From Ignavibacteriae bacterium HGW-Ignavibacteriae-4 (lineage in GTDB: Bacteria; Bacteroidota; Ignavibacteria; Kapaibacteriales; UBA2268), in contig PGYR01000035.1 of the NCBI GenBank assembly GCA_002839765.1, positions 1 through 42,495 on the forward strand: DNA of 42,495 bases, written 5' to 3'. A model generated the notes under the pieces. The model was not told the origin of the DNA, searched no databases, and saw only the letters and a list, made by a program, of their open reading frames with translations. Below, one piece after another: positions 24,497-31,857 of this stretch; position 1 is the first letter of the stretch; each line of letters opens with the position of its first letter. The translations under genes were made by a program, and so were the position numbers.

Positions 24497-25456
24497 TTAC
24501 TTTTGTTTTTCTAAAAATCTTACTGTACCGTCAACACAACCTAAAATGATAGTACTGGCATCATAAACCAAATCAACTGACCATATTTCTACACCAGCGT
24601 CATATTCCCATAGTAACTTAGAGTTACTTGAATCCCAAAGCTTTACTTTCTTGTCTAGACTTGCACTTACTAAAGTTGTATTATCTTCAGCAAATGAAAT
24701 ATCTTGTACTAACTCATCGTGAGCTTTCCAACTATTTAATAGCTTACCATCAGGCATTGACCAAATCTTAATTACTCCGTCTTGGTCAGAAGATGCTAGT
24801 TTCTTAGAATCAAATGAATATAATACTGTCAATACAGGTGCTTTGTGGTCTAACAACGTCATTACTGGTTCTTTTGATTCTAGATCTGTTGACCAAATCT
24901 TAATTGATTTGTCATCACTACAAGATGCAATAAATTTACCATCGTAACTATATGCTACGTTATTTGTCGGCTCAGTATGATCCCTAAGGGTCTTAATCTC
25001 TGTACCTAACCTATAGTCCCATAATTTAACCGTCTTATCAAAACTAGTTGAAGCTATAAAAGTGCTACTATCATCTTGACTGAAGTAAACTCCAATAACT
25101 TGGTCGGTATGACCTCTAAATATTTTTAATTGTTTACCTGTTTCTACATCCCAAACTCTAACAGTATGATCGCCTGAAGCAGATGCAATCCATTTATCGT
25201 TCCCAGAAAATGAAAGGTTATTCACTTGTCCTAAGTGACCTCTCATTGTAACTAGTTCCTTTCCTTCTGGAATACTCCATATCTTTATAGTTTCATCCAA
25301 ACTACAAGTCGCAACTTTAGAGTCAGCCTCATTTACGAATACACCAAGAACCTCATCATCATGTTTCCCCACTATTCTTTCTTTATACTTTAGTGAGTAC
25401 AGGCTACCATATGACATAGCTAGTATTATTAAACTAATAGTAAATTTCTTCAACAT
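24497..25456 (-). CDS. Exported WD40-repeat beta-propeller protein
   Basis: 319 residues from the chosen start. The frame is open to an ATG at 25498, but ATG at 25456 gives a proper signal peptide (MLKKFTISLIILAMSYGSLYS) and lies downstream of a TATTTTTG box at 25487-25494, so I prefer it. Seven WD40 repeats follow, each ending in the strand typical of the family (IKIWS, VRVWD, VKLWD, IKIWS, IKIWS, VKLWD, VRFLE), giving one complete seven-bladed propeller, with GH/DH dipeptides before most blades. It would act as a periplasmic interaction platform, and no enzyme domain is present. Co-transcription with the OmpA-like protein (11-base gap) suggests a joint envelope role; the partner is inferred, not shown. 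Confidence 0.85.
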   Translation of the reverse strand: MLKKFTISLIILAMSYGSLYSLKYKERIVGKHDDEVLGVFVNEADSKVATCSLDETIKIWSIPEGKELVTMRGHLGQVNNLSFSGNDKWIASASGDHTVRVWDVETGKQLKIFRGHTDQVIGVYFSQDDSSTFIASTSFDKTVKLWDYRLGTEIKTLRDHTEPTNNVAYSYDGKFIASCSDDKSIKIWSTDLESKEPVMTLLDHKAPVLTVLYSFDSKKLASSDQDGVIKIWSMPDGKLLNSWKAHDELVQDISFAEDNTTLVSASLDKKVKLWDSSNSKLLWEYDAGVEIWSVDLVYDASTIILGCVDGTVRFLEKQK

Positions 25457-25486
25457 TAAATTCCCTGTGTTCGTTTTCAAATTTTT

Positions 25487-25494
25487 CAAAAATA
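25487..25494 (-). promoter_or_regulatory. Candidate -7 element for the WD40-OmpA pair
   Basis: TATTTTTG on the minus strand, 30 bases before the preferred ATG at 25456 and overlapping the alternative upstream start. No TTTG at the -33 distance was found; it falls within and just after the 3' end of the MerR gene region. Confidence 0.3.
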
Positions 25495-25516
25495 ACAATT
25501 TTTTTCTTATTAGTTA

Positions 25517-25894
25517 TTACGTTCGTAGTAATTCAATAGTTTCCACTAGTCTTTTCTTTATATTTTGCAAATCTGTCAAAGATACTTGTTTCAGTATCTC
25601 TTTATACCCTTTACTTTTCTTGTAAATATAAACTCTGTCTTCTAAATTGTCATCATTTATGTCAGTATTCTTATTGATAAATGAAGATGCTTGTTTAGTA
25701 GTTAACTTGTAAGTATAGAGTAGTTCTTTCAGTATTAACATCTTATCGACTAATGCTTTATCGAATCTTCTGTTCCCTCCACGAGAACGCTTTGATTTTA
25801 AAAAAGTAACCTCACTTTCCCAATATCTAATCACATGTGGTTCGACTTTTAATAATTCACATACTTCGGATATCGACCAGTATAATTTTTTCAT
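25517..25894 (-). CDS. MerR-family transcriptional regulator
   Basis: 125 residues. The N-terminal winged helix-turn-helix is clear (WSISEVCELLKVEPHVIRYWESEVTFL, about 6-32, then GGNRRFDKALVDKMLILKEL), as in MerR proteins that bend promoter DNA. The short C-terminal part (about 75-125) is helical (NLEDRVYIYKKSKGYKEILK) and has no metal-binding cysteines, so it is not a metal sensor of the classic type. It resembles the small MerR-like regulators found near envelope genes in Bacteroidota. The WD40-OmpA genes follow on the same strand and may be its targets or simply neighbours. The effector is unknown. Confidence 0.9.
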   Translation of the reverse strand: MKKLYWSISEVCELLKVEPHVIRYWESEVTFLKSKRSRGGNRRFDKALVDKMLILKELLYTYKLTTKQASSFINKNTDINDDNLEDRVYIYKKSKGYKEILKQVSLTDLQNIKKRLVETIELLRT

Positions 25895-25979
25895 ATCTCA
25901 ATTATAGTAAAAAGTAAAAACAAAAATTAATATACTTTCCGTTAAAATAAAAATATTTTTTTTACTTCTAAGGATTTCG

Positions 25980-25987
25980 TAAATTTG
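25980..25987 (+). promoter_or_regulatory. Candidate -7 element for rpoZ
   Basis: TAAATTTG matches TAnnTTTG and lies 33 bases before the rpoZ ATG. The -33 region is a T-run rather than an exact TTTG. Confidence 0.4.
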
Positions 25988-26020
25988 TAATCGTTCAAAA
26001 TTAACTTTTCTAAGGAAATT

Positions 26021-26326
26021 ATGGAAAAATATATAGTTAATCCTGTTCAAGTACGTATGAAAGAAACTGCCAAAGGATCAGTTTACCAAGCTATCGTAGC
26101 TATGGGCTTTCGTGCTAGACAGATAAATGATGATATTAAAATGGAATTAAATAGCCGTATGGCTGATGTTATTCCTACTGGCGATGATTCTGAGGTTGTT
26201 AACCATGACCAATTGAATATAAGCCGCGAATTCGATAGAATTCCTAAACCTACATTTTTGGCTATGAAAGAAACATTTGAAGATAAATTAAAATTTGGTG
26301 ATCCCAAAGAACTTCAAGGTTTATAA
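26021..26326 (+). CDS. rpoZ: RNA polymerase omega subunit (Rpb6-like)
   Basis: 101 residues. The core KGSVYQAIVAMGFRARQIND (about 18-37) matches the conserved Rpb6/omega helix that clamps the beta' subunit (typically …A.RARQIN…), and FDRIPKPTFLAMKETFEDKLKF (about 71-92) matches the second conserved block, where other omegas read KPTxxALxEI. Its product assists RNA polymerase assembly. It is transcribed alone, convergently with bamD. In many Bacteroidota rpoZ and bamD are neighbours, which supports the call. Confidence is limited by the small size and divergence. Confidence 0.75.
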   Translation: MEKYIVNPVQVRMKETAKGSVYQAIVAMGFRARQINDDIKMELNSRMADVIPTGDDSEVVNHDQLNISREFDRIPKPTFLAMKETFEDKLKFGDPKELQGL

Positions 26327-26343
26327 ATTCAGTTTAAAATTCT

Positions 26344-26379
26344 AAAAAAAGCTACTTATTAATTTAAGTAGCTTTTTTT
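26344..26379. terminator. Bidirectional terminator between rpoZ and bamD
   Basis: AAAAAAAGCTACTT / AAGTAGCTTTTTTT with an 8-base loop. The flanking A- and T-runs give a U-tract in both directions: 17 bases after rpoZ on the plus strand and directly behind the bamD stop on the minus strand. Confidence 0.88.
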
Positions 26380-27126
26380 TTATTCTTTAATCGATTTTAC
26401 TTTTTCATACATGTCTTTCATTACAGAATTATAATTCCCTTCAGGAAATTTTTTATCATATAACATTATTATATTCTGTGCTTCATCAACTCTTTTCATT
26501 TTAAGTAGGGACTCTACTTTACCCATGTATGAGTCTTCAAAATACTGAGTGTCATCATATTTATTAATTACAAAATCATAATAAACTAGAGATGCTTTCG
26601 GATCATCTAATTTCTTATATAATTCTGCAATAGAAAATTCTCTATGAGCTAATTTTTCTCTCATTTCTTTTATTTTAAAGTCTGATTCTATTGATAAAGA
26701 ATCATTTGGGTAAGTTCCTTGGAACTCTATAAATGATTCTATAGCCTTCAGTGTATATTCTTGATCTCTTTCAAAAGGAGGTGAAAGATTATAGTAGCAA
26801 AGTGCACGCATGTAAAGAGATTGTTTATTATACTCTGAGGAAGGATAAATTCTTCTCAACGAATTATAGTTAAACGCTGCTAAAATATACTTTTCTCTTT
26901 TAAAGTCTATCTCTGCCAAGTAATATTGTGCATCATCAGCATATTGACTAGCAGGGTACTGTAGCTTAATAAGATCAAACATTTTTTGAGCTTCTATATT
27001 TTCATTATCCTCAAAATAGTCTTTACCTTGTTGGAATAGATTCTCTGCAGTCATATTCCTTGTATCTAGTCCACTTCCACAAGCTGTGAGTAAAGCTAAA
27101 CTTAATATTATAATTAATTTTTTCAT
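26380..27126 (-). CDS. bamD: Outer membrane assembly lipoprotein BamD
   Basis: TPR lipoprotein of the beta-barrel assembly (BAM) machinery on the periplasmic face of the outer membrane. 248 residues; signal peptide MKKLIIILSLALLTAC with lipidated Cys16. Five tetratricopeptide-type helical pairs follow. The first is the BamD-typical NLFQQGKDYFEDNENIEAQKMFDLI; the next ends YPASQYADDAQYYLAE, matching the family's P-x-S-x-Y-A-x-x-A pattern. The C-terminal repeats are less conserved. It is one of the essential BAM subunits in Gram-negative bacteria and would help insert the barrel proteins encoded at 3788 and 28507. Confidence 0.93.
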   Translation of the reverse strand: MKKLIIILSLALLTACGSGLDTRNMTAENLFQQGKDYFEDNENIEAQKMFDLIKLQYPASQYADDAQYYLAEIDFKREKYILAAFNYNSLRRIYPSSEYNKQSLYMRALCYYNLSPPFERDQEYTLKAIESFIEFQGTYPNDSLSIESDFKIKEMREKLAHREFSIAELYKKLDDPKASLVYYDFVINKYDDTQYFEDSYMGKVESLLKMKRVDEAQNIIMLYDKKFPEGNYNSVMKDMYEKVKSIKE

Positions 27127-27161
27127 ATTTGCAATATACGTAAAGAGAGTTAGTATAGTTA

Positions 27162-27199
27162 TAAAAAAAAAGGTTGATGACTAAAAAATCATCAACCTT
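27162..27199 (-). terminator. Terminator of tRNA-Leu
   Basis: 11-bp stem AAGGTTGATGA (27170-27180) / TCATCAACCTT (27189-27199) with an 8-base loop, 4 bases beyond the tRNA 3' end on the minus strand and followed by an uninterrupted T-run. Confidence 0.88.
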
Positions 27200-27203
27200 A
27201 GAG

Positions 27204-27287
27204 TACCCAGAGGGGGACTTGAACCCCCACGATGTTGCCATCACAGGATTTTAAGTCCTGAGCGTCTACCGATTCCGCCATCCGGGC
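27204..27287 (-). tRNA. tRNA-Leu (anticodon UAA)
   Basis: The 84-base minus-strand sequence folds as a class II tRNA. Acceptor GCCCGGA pairs with TCTGGGT (two G-U pairs). The anticodon stem CAGGA/TCCTG encloses loop CTTAAAA with anticodon TAA. A long variable arm GATG-GCAA-CATC is typical of Leu/Ser/Tyr tRNAs. The T-arm is GGGGG-TTCAAGT-CCCCC. The discriminator is A, the leucine identity base. CCA is not encoded. Confidence 0.97.
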
Positions 27288-27301
27288 ACATATTTGAGTC
27301 A

Positions 27302-27331
27302 CAAAACTAAATAACTTTTCGTTAAAACAAA
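27302..27331 (-). promoter_or_regulatory. Candidate promoter of tRNA-Leu
   Basis: On the minus strand TTTG (27328-27331), 18 bases, TAGTTTTG (27302-27309). The -7 box ends 14 bases before the tRNA 5' end, the spacing expected for a tRNA transcript with a short leader. Confidence 0.5.
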
Positions 27332-27403
27332 AAACTTTTTTTTAATTTTTTTTTGAAACTAAAATTTAGCATATTCGTTTCATAAAATAAAAAGGAGTTT
27401 CAA

Positions 27404-28504
27404 ATGAAAACTATAATGTCAATATCGATCTTATTTATGTTCGGGTTGATGTCTTGTACATCAACTAGGACTAGTAATTACTACAGCTATGATAAGCCAG
27501 ATGAACAGATAATTATTGTTGATAAAAACAATGTTCAAGGTGACTCAGGCAACAATAGTGGATGGGTTAATCCTCTATCAAATAAGAAAACAACTAAAAA
27601 TGTTTATACATCTGATAGCGGCTCAGACGTAACAGTTATTAACAATTATTATAATCAATCACCATATTATCAGCCCGTAGTTGTACCTTGGTGGAATAAC
27701 GTGTATTATTCTGGATATTATGGTTATCCATATTCTGGTTTTAGTATAGGTTATTCATATAATTGGGGACCGAGTTATTACGGTTGGTATTCTCCTTGGT
27801 ATAGATACCACCCTTCATTTGGTTTCGGTTGGGGTTACTATTATGATAATTATTACTATAATGGATACAATAATCATCACCATCACAACTATTCAGGTAA
27901 TTATTATAATAACAGAAATAATCAGAGATCTCGTGATTACGCTCAAAGAGACAATTACAATTATTACCGATCTCCTAGTACAAATACAGTAAGTTCTAGA
28001 AGTGCAATATCAGGATCATCTGGATATAATAGAACATCGAGTGCAGGTAGTGTTTATAATAGAAGTTTAGATAATTCTGCATATAACAGAAATACTGGCA
28101 CTAATTCGAATTATAACAGGACTACTGTGAGAGATAATTCTAGCAATACTAGAAATGCAAATGAATCGAACTATAATAGAAATAGTACCAATACTAGAAC
28201 AAACACAGATTCGTATAATAAATCTACATCACCAAATACAACTAGACAATCTACAAGAACAAATTCTACTAGAAGTACTGATGTGAATAAATCTAATAGT
28301 AATACTAATACTAATGGTTCAGGGTATAATAGATCAAGTGGAAGTTCTGGGTCAAGTGGCTCATCAGGAACTCGTTCAAATGGTTCAGGTTATAACAGAT
28401 CTTCTGGATCTTCTGGAGGTAGTACGGGTGGAAGTAGCGGACGTACATCTGGTGGCAGTTCTGGAAGTGGTGGGTCTAGCAACACAAGGGGTGGTAGAAG
28501 ATAA
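27404..28504 (+). CDS. Tyr/Asn/Ser-rich low-complexity lipoprotein with YNR repeats
   Basis: 366 residues. Signal peptide MKTIMSISILFMFGLMSC with lipidated Cys18. Residues about 85-165 are extremely rich in Tyr, Gly, Trp and Pro (YYGYPYSGFSIGYSYNW), with HHHH near residue 161. From about 170 to the end the sequence is almost only Ser, Asn, Thr, Arg, Gly and Tyr, carrying seven YNR and one YNK motifs at irregular intervals and ending in GGSSG repeats and GGRR. No fold or enzyme motif is visible; it is likely disordered or aggregating at the cell surface. An unusually good Shine-Dalgarno, AAGGAG, sits 7 bases before ATG. The barrel gene follows by 2 bases, implying co-expression. Function unknown. 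Confidence 0.8.
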   Translation: MKTIMSISILFMFGLMSCTSTRTSNYYSYDKPDEQIIIVDKNNVQGDSGNNSGWVNPLSNKKTTKNVYTSDSGSDVTVINNYYNQSPYYQPVVVPWWNNVYYSGYYGYPYSGFSIGYSYNWGPSYYGWYSPWYRYHPSFGFGWGYYYDNYYYNGYNNHHHHNYSGNYYNNRNNQRSRDYAQRDNYNYYRSPSTNTVSSRSAISGSSGYNRTSSAGSVYNRSLDNSAYNRNTGTNSNYNRTTVRDNSSNTRNANESNYNRNSTNTRTNTDSYNKSTSPNTTRQSTRTNSTRSTDVNKSNSNTNTNGSGYNRSSGSSGSSGSSGTRSNGSGYNRSSGSSGGSTGGSSGRTSGGSSGSGGSSNTRGGRR

Positions 28505-28506
28505 TA

Positions 28507-29559
28507 ATGTATAAAATATCATTATTAATTATATTAATAGCAACTACAGGATTGTCTTCTCAGAATATCGATGGTACTTTGATAGATGCAATTAGATACT
28601 CATCTGACAATAAAATTGTAAATACCCGATCCGCAGGATTGGGTTTTTCTTATATGGGCATACTTAATGATGTTGCAGCTATACATTATAATCCAGCAGG
28701 ATTGGCATTAAACAACAAGGCAGAAATTTCAGTTGGGACAAATTTTCAAAATAATTCTATTACTTCTAACTATTTAAAGAATACAAATAATACAGATACG
28801 AAAGACTTTAACTTTACAAACATTTCAATATCTTCTCCTGTAAGAGCTAATTATCAGAATTTAGATTTGTATAATATCGGCGTTTCATATTCTAATAGTA
28901 TGCAATTCAATCAATTCACAGAATCTGGCGGGTTTAATACAAGTAACTCATATATAAACTCCGAATCTAAGCAGGGAAGGGATTGGACAGAGAAGACAAA
29001 GATATCGCAAAATGGTGTGACTTTTATCAATGATAGTCTATACCAAGATTACGAATTGACTGAGTCTGGAAGTAATCATGATTTAACTTTTGCTTTAGCA
29101 AGTGAATATTTTGATGGCTTTTCGTTCGGTGGTAGTATAAATTTTGCCTTTGGATCATATAAATATGTTAGATTTCTAGATGAAACAGATACAAAGGAAA
29201 TATACCAAGAAAAAAGTGATGTGCCTCCATACTCTGATATAGATAAAGTATATCATACATTAGAATACAATCATGACTATACTTCTATAAGCTTTAATCT
29301 TGGATTAGTTTATACTTACCAGGACAATTATAGATTTAGTTTGAATCTTAATACTCCTGCTAATATGCGCATAGAAGAGTATTTCTATGAAGAAGCCGAA
29401 GTTCTTTTTGATGATAAAAGTAGAACAAAATATAATAATTTGGGTAGTAACAATACTACTTTGTATGATGTCTTATTGCCATGGTCAATCGCTTTTGGAT
29501 CATCATATAATTCAGATGAACTAACAATTGCTGCAGCTTTTCAATTTAAAAATTATTGA
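28507..29559 (+). CDS. Outer-membrane OmpP1/FadL-like barrel, N-terminal part (frameshifted gene)
   Basis: 350 residues with a signal peptide (MYKISLLIILIATTGLSSQ). The sequence just after it, TRSAGLGFSYMGILNDVAAIHYNPAGLAL, is the hallmark of FadL/OmpP1/TodX-type and PorV-like outer-membrane barrels (NPAGLA motif). Alternating amphipathic strands continue to the end. The frame ends at TGA (29557-29559), and the barrel sequence continues immediately in the frame beginning at 29556. Restoring one base (TAT TGG AAA CTG, giving NYWKLNNN) would join both parts into about 455 residues, normal for this family. As it stands the protein lacks its final strands and could not form a complete barrel. Probably co-transcribed with the YNR lipoprotein 2 bases upstream. 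Confidence 0.8.
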   Translation: MYKISLLIILIATTGLSSQNIDGTLIDAIRYSSDNKIVNTRSAGLGFSYMGILNDVAAIHYNPAGLALNNKAEISVGTNFQNNSITSNYLKNTNNTDTKDFNFTNISISSPVRANYQNLDLYNIGVSYSNSMQFNQFTESGGFNTSNSYINSESKQGRDWTEKTKISQNGVTFINDSLYQDYELTESGSNHDLTFALASEYFDGFSFGGSINFAFGSYKYVRFLDETDTKEIYQEKSDVPPYSDIDKVYHTLEYNHDYTSISFNLGLVYTYQDNYRFSLNLNTPANMRIEEYFYEEAEVLFDDKSRTKYNNLGSNNTTLYDVLLPWSIAFGSSYNSDELTIAAAFQFKNY

Positions 29560-29873
29560 AACTGAATAACAATATGCAAAGTGTTTTGGATGGTAATATA
29601 AAATTTGGTCTGGGTGTAGAATATCAAATACCATACTCTATAGTTCAGTTAAGAGGAGGAGCAACTTTTGAAACATCACCACTTGATAATAATAGCACTT
29701 TAACCAAATTATATAGTGGGGGAGTGGGACTATTCTTATTTGAATCTCTTAGAGTAGATTTCTTTGGTCAGCTATTTCAATCAAAAAAAGATATATATCT
29801 ATATGATTCACAGATTGTTAAAACTGAAAATAATATCTATAAACTAGGAATGGGTCTAACTTATAGATACTAA
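29556..29873 (+). CDS. C-terminal part of the frameshifted outer-membrane barrel
   Basis: 105 residues in the shifted frame, opening with TTG if translated alone. There is no signal peptide. The content is the closing part of a barrel: NIKFGLGVEYQIPYSIVQLR, SGGVGLFLFESLRVDFFGQLF, and the C-terminal strand YKLGMGLTYRY, whose final aromatic residue is the usual BAM recognition signal. It is almost certainly the 3' end of the gene at 28507, not an independent gene. Its stop overlaps the convergent mgtE stop by 4 bases. Confidence 0.75.
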   Translation: MKLNNNMQSVLDGNIKFGLGVEYQIPYSIVQLRGGATFETSPLDNNSTLTKLYSGGVGLFLFESLRVDFFGQLFQSKKDIYLYDSQIVKTENNIYKLGMGLTYRY

Positions 29874-31216
29874 TCCATCATATAGATCGCAATGTTAAAG
29901 TAAATAAGAAGTCCTGAAACATCGACTATAGTTGTTATAACGGGCCCCGAAATAACAGCAGGATCTAGTTTCATCTTATGCAATAGTATAGGGAGTAAAC
30001 TGCCAATTACATTTGACCAAAGTATAAGTATAATAAGTGAAGTACTAATAACCCATGCTAATTGTAAAGCGTGATCAGACTCTAGGTATCCTCTTATAAA
30101 GGCCACAATAGCCAGAGATACACCTAATAGCAATCCAACAACCATTTCTTTTCTAAATACTCTAAGCCAATCATTGTACCTAATATCATCCGTAGCAATC
30201 CCACGAATAATTAAAGTGGCTGATTGAGTTCCAGAGTTACCACCTGTCCCAGTTAATAAAGGAATAAACGCAACCAATGAAACAAACGCAACAGTAACGT
30301 AGTCGTAATGACTAATTACAGAAGCTGTTATAAAATTAGCGAAAACCATAGCTAATAGCCAGGGTACCCTTTTCCCATATAACTTCCATATACTAGCACT
30401 TAGGTATGATTGATCTAGAGGGTTAATACCAGATGTTCTTTGAAAATCCTCGGTTGTCTCTTCTTCTGAAACATCATAGATATCATCAAAAGTAACTATA
30501 CCAACAATGTATCCATTTGAATCAACAACTGGTAAAGCTAAAACATCATACTTTTCTAACATTCGAACTGCTTCTTCTCTATCATCGAAAGCTGAGAGTG
30601 ATAAGTATGTATCATCCATTAGTTCAGAAATTTTCATCTCCTCTTCAGCTAAGATGAGATTTTTTAAAAGAATATCATCAATTAGTCTTCCATTATCATC
30701 AATAACATACACACGGTAAATAGTCTCGCTATCTTTACCAAATTTACGAATATGTTCTATTGCTTGTCTAATTGTATAGTCGGGTTGAACTGTCACAAAA
30801 TCGGGTGTCATCAAACGACCAATACTCTCCTCCGGATAACCAAGCAAATACCTAGCTTCTTTCAAATCTTCAGCTGAAAGCATATTCATTAGTGATTTTG
30901 TCACTTTAGCCGGAAGCTCTTCTAGCAATGCAGTTCTATCATCGGGTGACATATCAGCAAGTAATCGACGAGTTTCTCCATCAGTTAATTCGTTTAGTAA
31001 CTGATCTCTTTCTTCTGAATCTATATGACTGAATACTTGAGTAGAGACTTCTCTAGGTAACGCTCTGAATAATAGAACTTTATACTCTTTCTCAATTTCA
31101 AGTAATAATTCAGCAATCTCAGCTGGTTCCCAACCTTCCAAACCAATTCGGAGGTCTTTCCATCTTCTTTGCTTAATAATATCTTCTATTTCAGGTCTGA
31201 GAAGTTCTTTTAACAT
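29870..31216 (-). CDS. mgtE: Magnesium transporter MgtE
   Basis: Mg2+ channel/transporter of the inner membrane. 448 residues in the standard order: N domain with repeats (about 1-130; LLADMSPDDRTALLEELPAK), two CBS domains (about 135-255; VYVIDDNGRLIDDI, VLALPVVDSNGYIVGIVTFDD), a plug helix, and five transmembrane helices (about 280-448). The pore region is marked by LTGTGGNSGTQSATL (about 320-335) and Asp432 in IVDVSG of the last helix, the conserved Mg2+-site residue. The CBS and N domains close the pore when cytosolic Mg2+ is high. It is a single gene whose 3' end overlaps the barrel gene by 4 bases. Confidence 0.97.
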   Translation of the reverse strand: MLKELLRPEIEDIIKQRRWKDLRIGLEGWEPAEIAELLLEIEKEYKVLLFRALPREVSTQVFSHIDSEERDQLLNELTDGETRRLLADMSPDDRTALLEELPAKVTKSLMNMLSAEDLKEARYLLGYPEESIGRLMTPDFVTVQPDYTIRQAIEHIRKFGKDSETIYRVYVIDDNGRLIDDILLKNLILAEEEMKISELMDDTYLSLSAFDDREEAVRMLEKYDVLALPVVDSNGYIVGIVTFDDIYDVSEEETTEDFQRTSGINPLDQSYLSASIWKLYGKRVPWLLAMVFANFITASVISHYDYVTVAFVSLVAFIPLLTGTGGNSGTQSATLIIRGIATDDIRYNDWLRVFRKEMVVGLLLGVSLAIVAFIRGYLESDHALQLAWVISTSLIILILWSNVIGSLLPILLHKMKLDPAVISGPVITTIVDVSGLLIYFNIAIYMMD

Positions 31217-31299
31217 TTACGTTTTTTCATTTTTAATATCGTACAAGTTAGTTACAATAGAAATAAATACAAATATATTATAGTAAATCTTTCTTTTAT

Positions 31300-31331
31300 T
31301 TTGCAATAAAGTAATATTAGATGTATTTTTG
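31300..31331 (+). promoter_or_regulatory. Candidate promoter of rpsT-tRNA-Arg
   Basis: TTTG (31300-31303), 20 bases, TATTTTTG (31324-31331), matching TTTG-N20-TAnnTTTG. It lies 39 bases before the rpsT ATG. Confidence 0.55.
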
Positions 31332-31370
31332 AAGTCAAATATTTTGTAAATAATAAAATCATTTAAGATT

Positions 31371-31631
31371 ATGGCTAATCATCAATCATCTGTCAAAAGA
31401 ATAAGACAAACTAAAAAAAGAAATTTATACAATAGAGAGTATAAAAAGCAAGTAAGAGTAGCAGTAAGAGCAGTTAGAGAATCTACTGAATATGCTACTG
31501 GTATGGACAACCTAAGCACTGCTATCAAAGTACTAGATAGAGCATCTGCTAAAGGTATCCTACATAAAAACAATGTATCTAGAAGAAAATCTAGACTTTC
31601 TAAGTTTATCAAATCTTTGAAAAAAGACTAA
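31371..31631 (+). CDS. rpsT: 30S ribosomal protein bS20
   Basis: 86-residue, strongly basic helical protein that binds 16S rRNA early in 30S assembly. It opens MANHQSSVKRIRQTKKRNLYNR, the recognised S20 N-terminus (…SAxKRxRQxxKRxxxN), and continues through AIKVLDRASAKGILHKNNVSRRKSRL, the conserved C-terminal helix. Length is standard. The tRNA-Arg gene begins 22 bases after its stop, and the shared terminator at 31743 suggests one transcript. Confidence 0.97.
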   Translation: MANHQSSVKRIRQTKKRNLYNREYKKQVRVAVRAVRESTEYATGMDNLSTAIKVLDRASAKGILHKNNVSRRKSRLSKFIKSLKKD

Positions 31632-31653
31632 GTATAAAACAAAGAAATAATTT

Positions 31654-31727
31654 GCACCCGTAGCTCAACTGGATAGAGCATCTGACTACGGATCAGAAGG
31701 TTTGGAGTTCGAATCTCTTCGGGTGTA
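31654..31727 (+). tRNA. tRNA-Arg (anticodon ACG)
   Basis: 74 bases in cloverleaf form: acceptor GCACCCG/CGGGTGT (one G-U), D-arm GCTC…GAGC, anticodon stem TCTGA/TCAGA with loop CTACGGA (anticodon ACG, wobble A normally converted to inosine), T-arm GGAG-TTCGAATC-TC. CCA is not encoded (next bases are CAC). Confidence 0.97.
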
Positions 31728-31742
31728 CACACATCTTATATT

Positions 31743-31774
31743 AAAACATCTTAATATTTATTGAGATGTTTTTT
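31743..31774 (+). terminator. Terminator of rpsT-tRNA-Arg
   Basis: AAAACATCT (31743-31751) pairs with AGATGTTTT (31764-31772), extended inward by A-T and G-U pairs around a 4-base loop, and runs into T8. It lies 15 bases after the tRNA. Confidence 0.85.
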
Positions 31775-31857
31775 TTATTTTATCTCTATTCTCCGTACTT
31801 TAGCATATATATATTATTAATTATATTCAATTCATAAAATGAAGTGGATGATATATT

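Noticed and set aside
25457-25498. Upstream ATG extending the WD40 protein by 14 residues
   Set aside because: The extension would bury the signal peptide behind a polar stretch and starts within or before the candidate promoter; the ATG at 25456 fits better.
27839-27930. AT-rich repeated TAT/AAT triplets, considered as a CRISPR-like or satellite repeat
   Set aside because: The triplets are Tyr and Asn codons within the lipoprotein reading frame; there is no regular repeat-spacer structure.
28314-28514. Open frame of 66 codons inside the Ser/Gly-rich end of the YNR lipoprotein gene
   Set aside because: It is an alternative-frame reading of a repetitive Ser/Gly/Asn coding stretch (Val/Leu/Gln-rich), with no start signal of its own.
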